NCBI GenBank assembly: GCA_033809355.1
Contig: JAPXLV010000014.1
Location: forward strand, 1 to 46,169
DNA from: T3Sed10-213 sp012519365
GTDB lineage: Bacteria; Planctomycetota; Phycisphaerae; Sedimentisphaerales; Anaerohalosphaeraceae
DNA length: 46,169 bases
Direction of reading: 5' to 3'
Shown here in pieces: positions 31,369 through 39,843 of the stretch. The position numbers and the translations under genes were made by a program. The notes under the pieces are model-generated. The model was given only the letters and a program-made list of their open reading frames with translations. It ran no database searches and was not told the DNA's origin. Position 1 is the stretch's first letter. Each line of letters starts with the position of its first letter.

Positions 31369-33785
31369 ATCGCTCATTACTTGGTGTGATGGTTTTAGTC
31401 GCCGGCGTGCTGATTCCCGCCGGTGTTTGTCAACCCGATTCCCCCCGGCGATACGTGCCGTTGACAAGCGACTGGACCTTTCACAAAGGCGATGTACCCG
31501 GTGCTGAAAAAACCACATTTGACGACAGCCGCTGGCGAACTGTTTCCGTCCCGCATGATTGGAGCATCGAAGGGCCGTACAGCGAACAATGGGCCAGCGG
31601 TACCGGCTATTTGCCCGGCGGCATCGGCTGGTATCGCAAGACGTTTCAGCTGGATGCCGAGGCTAACGGCAAATCCGTCTTTGTCGAATTTGACGGCATT
31701 TATTGCAACAGCGAAGTCTGGATCAATGGGTACTCTCTGGGCAAACGTCCTTATGGCTATATCAGTTTTGTTTATGATCTTACGCCGCACATTCGTTACA
31801 ACGGCGATGACAATGTACTGGCGGTGCGTGTCGATCATTCCGACTATGCCGATTCGCGATGGTACACCGGGTCGGGCATTTATCGGCCGGCGCGGCTATG
31901 CATTACCGACAAAGTACGCATCGCCGCCTGGGGCGTGTATGTAACCACACCCCAGGTCAGCACTGACCAGGCCGAAATTCGTATTGAAACCACCATTGAC
32001 AACCTCGATGCAGCTCAACGCCCCATTGATCTGACATCTTACATCTTAAATCCAGACAATTTGGTGGTTGCTAAAGTGTCTCATACCGGGGCGGTGATCG
32101 ATGCCCACGGACAAAAAACATATATCCAAACCGCCCGTATTACAGATCCCCAACGGTGGTCGGTTCACAGCCCGGTATTATACACAGTCCTCAGCGTTCT
32201 GGAGACCGACGGCCGCAAACTGGATCAGGTTCGCACACCGTTCGGCATTCGCACATTTCGATTTGATCCGAACAAGGGGTTTTTCCTGAACGGCGAAAGC
32301 ATGAAGATCAAAGGTGTCTGTGTTCATCACGATGCCGGACCTGTCGGCGCGGCAGTTCCGCCCGGGATGTGGCGCCGCCGCCTTGAGCGGCTCAGAGAAA
32401 TCGGCTGCAACGCCATTCGAATGAGCCATAATCCCTCAGATGCCGCGTTGCTGGATTTGTGCGACCAAATGGGATTTTTGGTCATGGCCGAGGCATTTGA
32501 TGAATTTACGCCGCCCAAGCGCAAATGGGTTGAAGGCTGGAATGTCGGCACTCCTTCTCTGAAAGGATACGGCCAGGTCTTTGAACAGTGGGCGATCCGC
32601 GATATTCAGGATATGGTCATCCGTGATCGAAATCACCCGAGCATTATCTTCTGGAGCGTCGGCAATGAGATTGATTACCCCAACGACCCCTTTTCGCATC
32701 CGGTCTTGGGCGGTGAATACAAGCCGACTCAGCCGCCGGCTGATGATATGGTTCGCCACGGCAGGCCGTTGGTCGAAGCAGTCAAAAAACTCGACTCAAC
32801 CCGACCGGTCACGGCGGCGTTGGCCAATGTGGCAATGTCGGATGCGGTCGGTTTTGCGGACTTGTTCGATGTGGTCGGCTACAATTATCAGGAACAGCGT
32901 TATGCCGAGGATCACGCCAAATATCCCAATCGGGTCATTTACGGCAGCGAAAACGGCAAAAACTATGACGCCTGGCGGGCGGTAAAAGAGAACGATTTTA
33001 TCGCAGCGCAATTTTTATGGGTGGGGTTTGATTTTCTCGGTGAAGCAGGCGGCTGGCCGATACGCTGCTCGCAGGCGGGGCTGTTTGACCTGTGCGGTTT
33101 CAAAAAACCCATCGGCTGGTTCCGTCAGGCACTCTGGGCAAAAGAGCCGATGATTTATTTGGCGGCAAGCCCCCTCTCCCCAGGGCAAACCGCCTTGCGG
33201 CGCAACCTTGAACGCGGCCTGCAGTCGCATTGGAACTGGTCTGAAGGACAGACGCTACGTGTTATTGCTTATAGCAATTGCCCGCAGGCAGAGCTGTTCC
33301 TCAACGGCCAATCGCTCGGACAGGCAACGCCGCTGCCGCGGTTGGGGCCGGTGTGTGTGTGGGAGGTGCCTTTTAGTGCCGGTCAGCTAAAGGTGGTCGG
33401 CCAGCAGGACGGCAAGAATGTCTGTGAATACAGCCTTATAACCGCCGGAAAACCGCAAAAACTCCAGCTAAGCCCCGATAGTCGCACACTCCGGGCCAAC
33501 GGGCAGGATGTGTGTCAGATTGAATTTTCCGTTACCGACGAAAAGGGGGTTCGCGTGCCGGATGCCGATCATTTGGTTCGCTTTTACGTGTCCGGTCCGG
33601 CCCGGATTCTTGCGGTCGGCAACGGCGACCCGGCCAATCATGAGAATGAAACCGACGCCGTTCACAACGCCTGGCAGGGCCGCGGACTGGCAGTTGTTCA
33701 GGCTCTCAATGAGTCGGGGACTGTTCGTATTACGGCCTCTTCGCCCGGCCTGGAAGACAGCCGGATTCAGATTGAGATCAAGTGA
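31365..33785 (+). CDS. Secreted GH2 beta-galactosidase
   Basis: An 806-residue GH2 glycosidase with a signal peptide (1-22, hydrophobic LLGVMVLVAGVLIPAGV), so periplasmic or secreted. Order: jelly-roll sugar-binding domain (about 30-180, WRTVSVPHDWSIEGP, GGIGWYRKTF, WYTGSGIYRP), Ig-like domain (about 185-295), TIM barrel (about 300-600) with acid/base Glu435 in WSVGNEID and nucleophile Glu529 in IYGSENG, then C-terminal sandwich domains of the DUF4982 and GH2-C kind (SNCPQAELFLNGQSLG; a final Ig-like domain with GNGDPANHE). Both catalytic residues are intact. It probably removes terminal beta-galactosides from algal or plant glycans. AAGGAG is seven bases before the ATG, which overlaps the bioB stop (ATGA). 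Confidence 0.88.
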   Translation: MNRSLLGVMVLVAGVLIPAGVCQPDSPRRYVPLTSDWTFHKGDVPGAEKTTFDDSRWRTVSVPHDWSIEGPYSEQWASGTGYLPGGIGWYRKTFQLDAEANGKSVFVEFDGIYCNSEVWINGYSLGKRPYGYISFVYDLTPHIRYNGDDNVLAVRVDHSDYADSRWYTGSGIYRPARLCITDKVRIAAWGVYVTTPQVSTDQAEIRIETTIDNLDAAQRPIDLTSYILNPDNLVVAKVSHTGAVIDAHGQKTYIQTARITDPQRWSVHSPVLYTVLSVLETDGRKLDQVRTPFGIRTFRFDPNKGFFLNGESMKIKGVCVHHDAGPVGAAVPPGMWRRRLERLREIGCNAIRMSHNPSDAALLDLCDQMGFLVMAEAFDEFTPPKRKWVEGWNVGTPSLKGYGQVFEQWAIRDIQDMVIRDRNHPSIIFWSVGNEIDYPNDPFSHPVLGGEYKPTQPPADDMVRHGRPLVEAVKKLDSTRPVTAALANVAMSDAVGFADLFDVVGYNYQEQRYAEDHAKYPNRVIYGSENGKNYDAWRAVKENDFIAAQFLWVGFDFLGEAGGWPIRCSQAGLFDLCGFKKPIGWFRQALWAKEPMIYLAASPLSPGQTALRRNLERGLQSHWNWSEGQTLRVIAYSNCPQAELFLNGQSLGQATPLPRLGPVCVWEVPFSAGQLKVVGQQDGKNVCEYSLITAGKPQKLQLSPDSRTLRANGQDVCQIEFSVTDEKGVRVPDADHLVRFYVSGPARILAVGNGDPANHENETDAVHNAWQGRGLAVVQALNESGTVRITASSPGLEDSRIQIEIK

Positions 33786-33794
33786 GCTGTGCCT

Positions 33795-34391
33795 ATGCGA
33801 ATCATTGCCGGAACCAAACGAGGAATGAGACTGCTTTCGCCCTCGGGACGCGACACTCGGCCTATCACCGACCGCGTTAAGGAATCGCTGTTTAATATCT
33901 TGAACAATCTCGGCTTGCCCGAAGGGGCAGTGGCGGCGGATTTGTTTTGCGGTACCGGTTCGATGGGACTGGAGGCTCTCAGTCGCGGGGCTGCGTGGGT
34001 GACATTTTTTGACAAAGATCGCAATGTCATTGAGATTCTGAAAAAAAACATCACCCGGACGGGTTTCGATCGGCAGTCTCGTGCGATTGTGGCCAATATC
34101 CTCTCGGTCGGGGCAGCGCCGACAGCTGAGCACGGGCTGTACGATCTGGTGTTTGTTGATCCGCCGTATGCGATGAGCACACACTCCGGCCAGGGCTCCA
34201 GAATGGCCGACCTGATGGCGTTGATTGGCGCGCAAGTTAAACCCGATGCCGTGGTTGTTTTGCGTACACATCAGGATGCGTTAACGTGCGATGCATACGG
34301 GGACCTGGTCGCTTTTGACACGCGTCGATGGGGTGCGATGAAAGTGGTGCTCTATCGGAAAAAAAATGCGGATCATATCGTTACAGAGTAA
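33795..34391 (+). CDS. rsmD: 16S rRNA (guanine966-N2)-methyltransferase
   Basis: A 198-residue RsmD-type methyltransferase. N-terminal MRIIAGTKRGMRL and RPITDRVKESLFNIL (22-36, the T-D-R-V-(K/R)-E-A/S-L-F motif) are characteristic. The SAM motif I is ADLFCGTGSMGLEALSRGA (48-66); the catalytic DPPY motif is LVFVDPPYA (118-126). It methylates G966 of 16S rRNA in the small-subunit head. Start: ATG 33795 nine bases past the GH2 stop; an in-frame GTG at 33789 is possible. No ribosome site is obvious, so coupling to the upstream gene is likely. Last gene of the HYExAFE-bioB-GH2 unit. Confidence 0.9.
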   Translation: MRIIAGTKRGMRLLSPSGRDTRPITDRVKESLFNILNNLGLPEGAVAADLFCGTGSMGLEALSRGAAWVTFFDKDRNVIEILKKNITRTGFDRQSRAIVANILSVGAAPTAEHGLYDLVFVDPPYAMSTHSGQGSRMADLMALIGAQVKPDAVVVLRTHQDALTCDAYGDLVAFDTRRWGAMKVVLYRKKNADHIVTE

Positions 34392-34480
34392 CGAACCGTG
34401 CCGGAATGGCGCGCGGCATCCTGTTTTGTTTTTGCTTTTTGAGTTGGTGCAAAACCGACTATTCCAATAAGGCAGCGTTA

Positions 34481-34510
34481 TTAGAATCCGTTTGCGTTAT
34501 TCGCTATAAT
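34481..34510 (+). promoter_or_regulatory. Orphan promoter-like element in the rsmD-araA gap
   Basis: TTAGAA (34481-34486), 18-base spacer, TATAAT (34505-34510). No gene follows on this strand before the convergent araA; the transcript would run into the long hairpin at 34541-34611. Confidence 0.3.
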
Positions 34511-34534
34511 ATGAAAACCAATCCCCCCTCTATA

Positions 34535-34611
34535 AAAACACACCCCAAAGGACATGAATCACACGATAAACGGATCGTCCCCTTTTCGCGATCCTCATGT
34601 CCTTCAGGGTG
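34535..34611 (-). terminator. Long nested hairpin terminator of araA
   Basis: Arms 34541-34557 and 34595-34611 pair in 15 of 17 positions, with a second inner 5-bp stem (34573-34577 with 34589-34593). On the minus strand the structure starts nine bases beyond the araA stop and is followed by TGTTTTTA (34540-34533). It works as an intrinsic terminator for araA, and may also stop rsmD readthrough. Confidence 0.6.
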
Positions 34612-34619
34612 ATTATCGT

Positions 34620-36116
34620 TTACATCAAAGCCTTGTTCATCCAATAATAGACTTCGTTGAATCGCAGTTCTTTCTTGAAGTCGCGAATATCGGTTGTCTC
34701 ATCGATGGTCACCGCTTCGATGCCGGCGATATCGGCAAAATCTTCCAGATGTTCACGGGTCAGGGCCATCGAAAAGCCCGTATGATGCGCCCCGCCGGCC
34801 AGAATCCATGCCGCCGCGGCCACCTTCAAATTGGGTTTGGGCACCCAGACCACTCGCGCCACAGGCAATTTGGGCATGTCTTTGTCCGGAGCGACAACAT
34901 CGACCGTGTTGATCAGCAGCCTAAAGCGATTGCCCATATCAATCAGTGAGGCGTTCAGGCCGGCTCCGTGAGCGACGTTGAAGACCAGTCGAGCCGGATC
35001 GTCTTTGCCGCCGATGCCCAGCGGATGGGTCTCGAGTGATACTTTGCCGTCGGCGATGGACGGGCACACTTCCAGCATATGCGCGCCGAGCACCTTCATC
35101 CCTGCCGGATTCATGTGATAGGTGTAGTCTTCCATAAAGGACGTGCCGCCTTTGAGTCCTGTCGCCATCACCTTCATCGACCGTACCAACGCGGCGGTTT
35201 TCCAGTCGCCCTCGGCCCCGAAGCCATACCCGTCGGCCATCAGCCGCTGCACCGCCAGACCCGGCAACTGTGCCAGGCCGTGCAGGTCTTCAAACGTCGT
35301 TGTAAACGCCTTAAACCCGCCGTCCTCAAGAAAACGCCGCAATCCGACTTCAATGCGGGCCGCCTCGCGGACATTTTGAAGGTGTTCGCTCTTGACTTTC
35401 ATATTGTACTGAGTTTCGTACTGCTTGACGAGCGCGTCAATTTGCGCATCAGTTACGGCGTTGACCACAGCGACCAGATCGCCGACGCCATAGCCGTTGA
35501 CCGAATAACCGAACTGCTTTTGAGCCTCAACCTTGTCGCCCTCCGTAACCGCCACTTCCCGCATATTGTCGCCGAAGCGAGCCACTTTCATACCCTGAGC
35601 GTCATACCACGCGCAAGCCGCTCGCATCCACACATCCAGCCGCTGTTGGGCCTCGCTGTCCTGCCAATGACCGACGACCACTTTGCGATGTTTGCGAAGA
35701 CGGGTGCAGATGAATCCGAATTCCCGGCCGCCGTGTGCCGACTGATTCAGATTCATAAAGTCCATATCGATGGTGTCCCATGGAATATCGCGGTTGAATT
35801 GGGTATGGAAGTGAGCAAGGGGTTTTTGCAGGATTTGCAACCCACGAATCCACATCTTGGCCGGACTGAAGGTGTGCATCCAGGCAATGACGCCGACGCA
35901 GTTCGCCGCGGTGTTGGCTTCGCTGCACAGCGTGGCGATCGCATCGGGGGTGGTCAAAACCGGCTTGAAAACAATGGTACAGGCGAATTGACCCGAATCG
36001 TTCAGCCCTTTGACGATTTTTTGCGAGTCCTCAGCCACTTGCTTGAGTGTTTCGGGGCCATACAGATGCTGGCTGCCTGTTGCGAACCAGACTTCAAATT
36101 GTTTTAGATCATTCAT
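34620..36116 (-). CDS. araA: L-arabinose isomerase
   Basis: A 498-residue cytosolic, Mn-dependent enzyme that isomerises L-arabinose to L-ribulose (and D-galactose to D-tagatose as a side reaction). The catalytic and metal residues, offset by four from the E. coli numbers, are in place: Glu302 (GFGAEGDW), Glu329 (SFMEDYTYH), His346 (GAHML) and the late GGAHHTGFS (441-449). N-terminal FEVWFATGSQHLYG is diagnostic. GGGAG lies just before ATG 36116. No araB, araD, transporter or regulator adjoins it, so arabinose catabolism must be completed elsewhere. It has its own terminator on the downstream side and is separated from nrdJ by another terminator. Confidence 0.95.
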   Translation of the reverse strand: MNDLKQFEVWFATGSQHLYGPETLKQVAEDSQKIVKGLNDSGQFACTIVFKPVLTTPDAIATLCSEANTAANCVGVIAWMHTFSPAKMWIRGLQILQKPLAHFHTQFNRDIPWDTIDMDFMNLNQSAHGGREFGFICTRLRKHRKVVVGHWQDSEAQQRLDVWMRAACAWYDAQGMKVARFGDNMREVAVTEGDKVEAQKQFGYSVNGYGVGDLVAVVNAVTDAQIDALVKQYETQYNMKVKSEHLQNVREAARIEVGLRRFLEDGGFKAFTTTFEDLHGLAQLPGLAVQRLMADGYGFGAEGDWKTAALVRSMKVMATGLKGGTSFMEDYTYHMNPAGMKVLGAHMLEVCPSIADGKVSLETHPLGIGGKDDPARLVFNVAHGAGLNASLIDMGNRFRLLINTVDVVAPDKDMPKLPVARVVWVPKPNLKVAAAAWILAGGAHHTGFSMALTREHLEDFADIAGIEAVTIDETTDIRDFKKELRFNEVYYWMNKALM

Positions 36117-36325
36117 AAACTCCCTTTCCTAAAAAAGTTATGAGTCTGACAGTGCGATTAAACCGACTTGTTGCTCTACATGACGGTACGTAATTTGACA
36201 ATCAATTTACCAAAACAAGATGACATCGACAAGTGTTTTCCATCAAAAGTTCAGATTTTCCCGCCAAATGGCTTAAAATGCTCCTCAATAGGACCCGTAC
36301 CTCGGCCGTTGCACAATCGCGCACG

Positions 36326-36350
36326 AAAAAAGCCGGCAGCAGACCGGCTT
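36326..36350 (-). terminator. Rho-independent terminator of nrdJ
   Basis: A perfect 7-bp stem (36330-36336 with 36344-36350, 7-base loop) followed on the minus strand by a run of Ts (A6 at 36326-36331, sharing two bases with the stem). It is about 60 bases past the nrdJ stop. The rest of the 36117-36325 gap holds the araA leader; I found no convincing araA promoter there. Confidence 0.8.
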
Positions 36351-36408
36351 TATGAAAGTAAAATCTTCCGTTCACGAGCGACAACACGCCGACAGTACCC
36401 ACGGCTGG

Positions 36409-39400
36409 TTATGAACAGCCCATAGAGTTGCCGCAGTTGTAGCAGCGGTAGCAGGTGCCGTTTCGCACGCAGATACTGCCGCAAACATCGCAGGGGGGCG
36501 CGTCGTCCTGAAAGTGTTCAAACTGGCCGTTGAACTGGAGCATCAAGGACGCCTCGGCGTTGTCCTGCCCCGTTAGGGTCGAACTGACAACCTGCACAAT
36601 GCGATCGGAGATCTGCTGTCCAAAGCGGTCGAGAGCCGGCTTGGCCGGTGCGGGTGCGGCGGTTTTTTTCTCAGCTGACGGACGGGGCGCGGCAGCGTCT
36701 TTGTCGCTGTTGTTCGACGATACATTCTTTTTGCCGGTTGTCTTGGCCTGATCAATTTTCCTGGCCAAATCCTGCGTCTTTTGAACCAACTCTTTGGCGG
36801 TGGCGGCGGTTTTGTTCTCAACCGCCGGGGCCGTGTAATTCGGCGTATTCTTTTCCGCATAACCAGGGATAAACTGACACCCCATCCAGCAGAAGATATA
36901 GTCGATCAGGCTCTTGGCAAAGGGGATGTTTTTGTTGCTGGTCATTCCGGCCGGTTCAAATCGGGCATGACGGAATTTATCCACCAGCGTAATCAGCGGC
37001 ACGCCGTATTGCAGCGCCATCGAGACACACGTACCGACCACATCCATCAGGCCGCCGACGGTGCTGCCTTCCTTGGCCATGGTAATAAACAACTCGCCGG
37101 GCTGGCCGTCATCATAAAGCCCCACTGTCAGGTAGCCTTCATGCCCGGCCACAGAGAACTTATGCGTAATGCTCTGGCGCGTTTCAGGCAGCCGGTGACG
37201 GTAGGGACGCGGCGCAGCGGCCTCCGCGGTCTCGGCGTTTTTTTGTTTTTTCTTATCGCCAGAGGAGGTCGAGGTATTGACCGGTTGGAGCCGTTTGGAG
37301 CCGTCGCGATAAATGGCCACAGCCTTGAGTCCCAGTTTCCAGCCTTCCATATAGGCTGTCATAATCTCCTCGGCGGTGCTTTCTTTGGGCATATTAATGG
37401 TCTTGCTGATGGCACCGGACAAGAACGGCTGAACCGCAGCCATCATTCGCAGATGAGCGGTATAGTGGATATGCCGCGAGCCGTTTTTGGGCTTAAAGGC
37501 ACAATCAAAGACCGACAAATGTTCAGGGCGAAGTTTCGTCGCCGTCTCGATAGTGTCGTCTTTGTCGATGGTCTCGCAAATCTCGCGAATGTCCTCGGGG
37601 CTGTAGCCAAGCCGTTCAAGAGCCATCGGTACCGTCCGATTGACCAGTTTAAGCATCCCGCCGCCGGCCAACGTTTTGTATTTGACCAGCGCGATATCCG
37701 GCTCAACACCGGTGGTATCACAGTCCATCATAAAGCCGATCGTGCCGGTCGGGGCCAGCACCGTCGTCTGGGCATTGCGAAACCCGTATTGCGTACCGGC
37801 GTCAAAGGCCTGATCCCAGGCGTTTTTGGCCGCACTGAGCAATTCATCTGGACAGTACACCTCCGGAATGTTGTAGGCATGTTCGCGGTGCATCCCAATC
37901 ACATTGAGCATAGAGGCTTGGTTTTTCTCAAATTCTGAAAATGCCCCTTTGACTGCGGCCAGTTCGGCACTGACCGAGTAAGCGGTGCCGGTCATAATCG
38001 CAGTAATAGCCCCCGCCCAGGTGCGCGCCTGATCGGAATCATAAGGCATTGCCAGACTCATCATCAAAGAGCCGAGATTGGCATAGCCCAGGCCCAGCGG
38101 ACGAAAACGATGACTGTTTTCGGCGATGGTTTGTTCAGGATAACTGCCATTATCGACAAGGATATCCTGGGCAATGATAAAGAGCCGAACCGCGTGTTTG
38201 AAACGCTCAACGTCAAAGCCGCCGTCCTCGGTGCGGAACTTCATCAGGTTCAGCGAGGCCAGATTGCAGGCGGAGTTGTCAATAAACATATACTCGCTGC
38301 ACGGATTGGAGGCGTTGATCGGCCCGGAATTAGGGCAGGTGTGCCATTTGTTGATGGTGGTGTGGTATTGCAGCCCCGGATCGCCGCATACACGTGTTCC
38401 CTCGGCAATCAGTTCCATCAACGTCCGGGCATGGTAAGTTTCCACGGGTTTGCCTGTCGTTACGGCCACCGTCGTCCAGGGGGCGTCTTTTTCGACCGCC
38501 TCCATAAACTCATCGGTTACCCGCACCGACAGGTTGCTGTTCTGAAACATCACGCTGTTATAGGCTTCGTCAGGGCTGTAGCCTTCTTCAATCAGGGCCC
38601 AGGCCTTCTTTTCCTCTTCGGTTTTGCAGGTGATAAACTCCTTGATGTCGGGATGGCCGATTTTCAGCGACTGCATCTTGGCCGCACGGCGGGTTTTGCC
38701 GCCGGATTTAATCACCGCCGCCACCTGGTCATAAACCCGCATAAAACTTAGCGGGCCGGAGGGCTTGCCCCCGCCGGACAGTTTTTCACGACTGCTGCGA
38801 AGGGTCGAAAGATCGGTGCCGGTGCCGGAGCCATGCTTAAAGAGCATCGCCTCACTGCGGGCCAGCCGCATAATATCTTCCATCGTGTCCTCTACCGACT
38901 GGATAAAGCAGGCCGAGGCTTGAGGAAATTCATAACTGCTGGTGCAAGGGACGGCTTTTTGCTGTTTTTCATCCCAATGGTAGTTGTGTTCGCTGCCGCG
39001 GATGTCGTAGACATCATATAGCCCCACATTGAACCACACCGGCGAATTAAACGAGCCGTACTGATTGACACACAGCCACGTCAATTCATTATAGAACGTC
39101 TCGGCGTCGCTGTCAGATGCGAAATAGCCGTCACGGCGACCGCGATCGGCAATCGCCCGACAGACGCGGTGAATAAGTTGTTTGACCGAATTTTCCCGTT
39201 GGTTAGAGTGAATATCGCCGTAAAAATACTTGCTCACGACAACTTTTGTCGCCAATTGGCTCCAAAACGCCGGCACTTCGCAGTCATTCTGCTCAAAAAT
39301 GACCTTGCCGGTTTCATCGGTGATTTTGGCTTGTCGTGTTTCCCATTCAATTTGTTCAAAGGGATGCACGCCGGGCGTTGAAAAATGCGGCTCAATTTTC

Positions 39401-39495
39401 AGTCCCGACTGCTTGGCCGACGGCGGCTTCTTACAGGGTTGCAAACCAGCATTGATCGGGTTGAGATGGGTGTTGGTAATCCGTTGGTCTGACAT
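36409..39495 (-). CDS. nrdJ: Adenosylcobalamin-dependent (class II) ribonucleotide reductase
   Basis: A 1028-residue class II RNR that reduces ribonucleotides to deoxyribonucleotides with a B12 radical, oxygen-independent. Substrate loop and active site: ASACFIQS (Cys196), HGSGTGTDLS, NASNPCSEYMFIDNSACNL with the catalytic Asn397, thiyl Cys399 and Glu401 and the redox Cys410, and APTGTIGFMMDCDTTGVEPD. The C-terminal zinc-ribbon-like tail CDVCGSICVRNGTCYRCYNCGNSMGC carries the shuttling cysteines. A Lys/Ala-rich linker (about 930-975) joins the tail. There is no ATP-cone with NrdR-like sequence at the N-terminus. GGAGG lies eight bases before ATG 39495. The promoter contains two NrdR-box-like sites (39516-39559), so repression by NrdR at high (d)ATP is expected. 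Large but normal for planctomycete/chlorobial-type NrdJ. Confidence 0.94.
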   Translation of the reverse strand: MSDQRITNTHLNPINAGLQPCKKPPSAKQSGLKIEPHFSTPGVHPFEQIEWETRQAKITDETGKVIFEQNDCEVPAFWSQLATKVVVSKYFYGDIHSNQRENSVKQLIHRVCRAIADRGRRDGYFASDSDAETFYNELTWLCVNQYGSFNSPVWFNVGLYDVYDIRGSEHNYHWDEKQQKAVPCTSSYEFPQASACFIQSVEDTMEDIMRLARSEAMLFKHGSGTGTDLSTLRSSREKLSGGGKPSGPLSFMRVYDQVAAVIKSGGKTRRAAKMQSLKIGHPDIKEFITCKTEEEKKAWALIEEGYSPDEAYNSVMFQNSNLSVRVTDEFMEAVEKDAPWTTVAVTTGKPVETYHARTLMELIAEGTRVCGDPGLQYHTTINKWHTCPNSGPINASNPCSEYMFIDNSACNLASLNLMKFRTEDGGFDVERFKHAVRLFIIAQDILVDNGSYPEQTIAENSHRFRPLGLGYANLGSLMMSLAMPYDSDQARTWAGAITAIMTGTAYSVSAELAAVKGAFSEFEKNQASMLNVIGMHREHAYNIPEVYCPDELLSAAKNAWDQAFDAGTQYGFRNAQTTVLAPTGTIGFMMDCDTTGVEPDIALVKYKTLAGGGMLKLVNRTVPMALERLGYSPEDIREICETIDKDDTIETATKLRPEHLSVFDCAFKPKNGSRHIHYTAHLRMMAAVQPFLSGAISKTINMPKESTAEEIMTAYMEGWKLGLKAVAIYRDGSKRLQPVNTSTSSGDKKKQKNAETAEAAAPRPYRHRLPETRQSITHKFSVAGHEGYLTVGLYDDGQPGELFITMAKEGSTVGGLMDVVGTCVSMALQYGVPLITLVDKFRHARFEPAGMTSNKNIPFAKSLIDYIFCWMGCQFIPGYAEKNTPNYTAPAVENKTAATAKELVQKTQDLARKIDQAKTTGKKNVSSNNSDKDAAAPRPSAEKKTAAPAPAKPALDRFGQQISDRIVQVVSSTLTGQDNAEASLMLQFNGQFEHFQDDAPPCDVCGSICVRNGTCYRCYNCGNSMGCS

Positions 39496-39515
39496 TATGA
39501 GTCCTCCGTGTAAAC

Positions 39516-39559
39516 CACAATATATAGATTAAGTGTTTTCTTGAAACAACAATATATAG
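39516..39559 (-). promoter_or_regulatory. nrdJ promoter with two NrdR-box-like repeats
   Basis: On the minus strand CTATATATTGTG (39527-39516) and CTATATATTGTT (39559-39548) are near-identical direct repeats 32 bp apart, three helical turns. Both fit the NrdR-box consensus (roughly acaCwATATwTwGtgt). A promoter TTGTTT (39549-39544), 17-base spacer, TATATA (39526-39521) is overlapped by both boxes, so bound NrdR would block it. The leader is about 20 bases. Confidence 0.75.
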
Positions 39560-39843
39560 CCGTTTATTACTACGCTATTTTATCTCGGGTGCGGGTCGGC
39601 GGACAAGCAAAAAATTGGTGAAAAAATATGAGATTTTTGTTAGTTCTTGCAGTTATTGAACCTATATGCGTATTTTTTTGGGAAATTTGCTCAAATCCAT
39701 TTTTAGCGTTTGTTTTTTTCTCAAAAGAGTGGAAAAATATGCAAAAAGGCTATCGTATTATAGGCCGCATTCACGCGTTGTGGTCGGTGGTGTTGATGAA
39801 CATTGCTAAATGACTATTTCAAACTAAACTAAGGAGAGAAGAA
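39560..39843. other. Intergenic region between nrdJ and the GH3 gene
   Basis: AT-rich, 284 bases. A 61-codon frame (39628-39813, +) has no ribosome site or recognisable sequence and I do not call it. No convincing promoter for the GH3 gene was found; only its AGGAG ribosome site near 39831 is clear. No riboswitch or repeat was seen. Confidence 0.5.

Noticed and set aside
35079..36107. 342-codon plus-strand frame opposite araA
   Set aside because: Antisense shadow of the complete arabinose isomerase gene.
36781..37938. 385-codon plus-strand frame opposite nrdJ
   Set aside because: Antisense shadow of a highly conserved ribonucleotide reductase; no family resemblance.
39628..39813. 61-codon plus-strand frame upstream of the GH3 gene
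   Set aside because: AT-rich intergenic sequence, no ribosome site, chance hydrophobic translation.
39496..39843. Cobalamin riboswitch ahead of the B12-dependent nrdJ
   Set aside because: The leader is only about 20 bases from the predicted start and shows no B12-box; control is better explained by the NrdR-like boxes.
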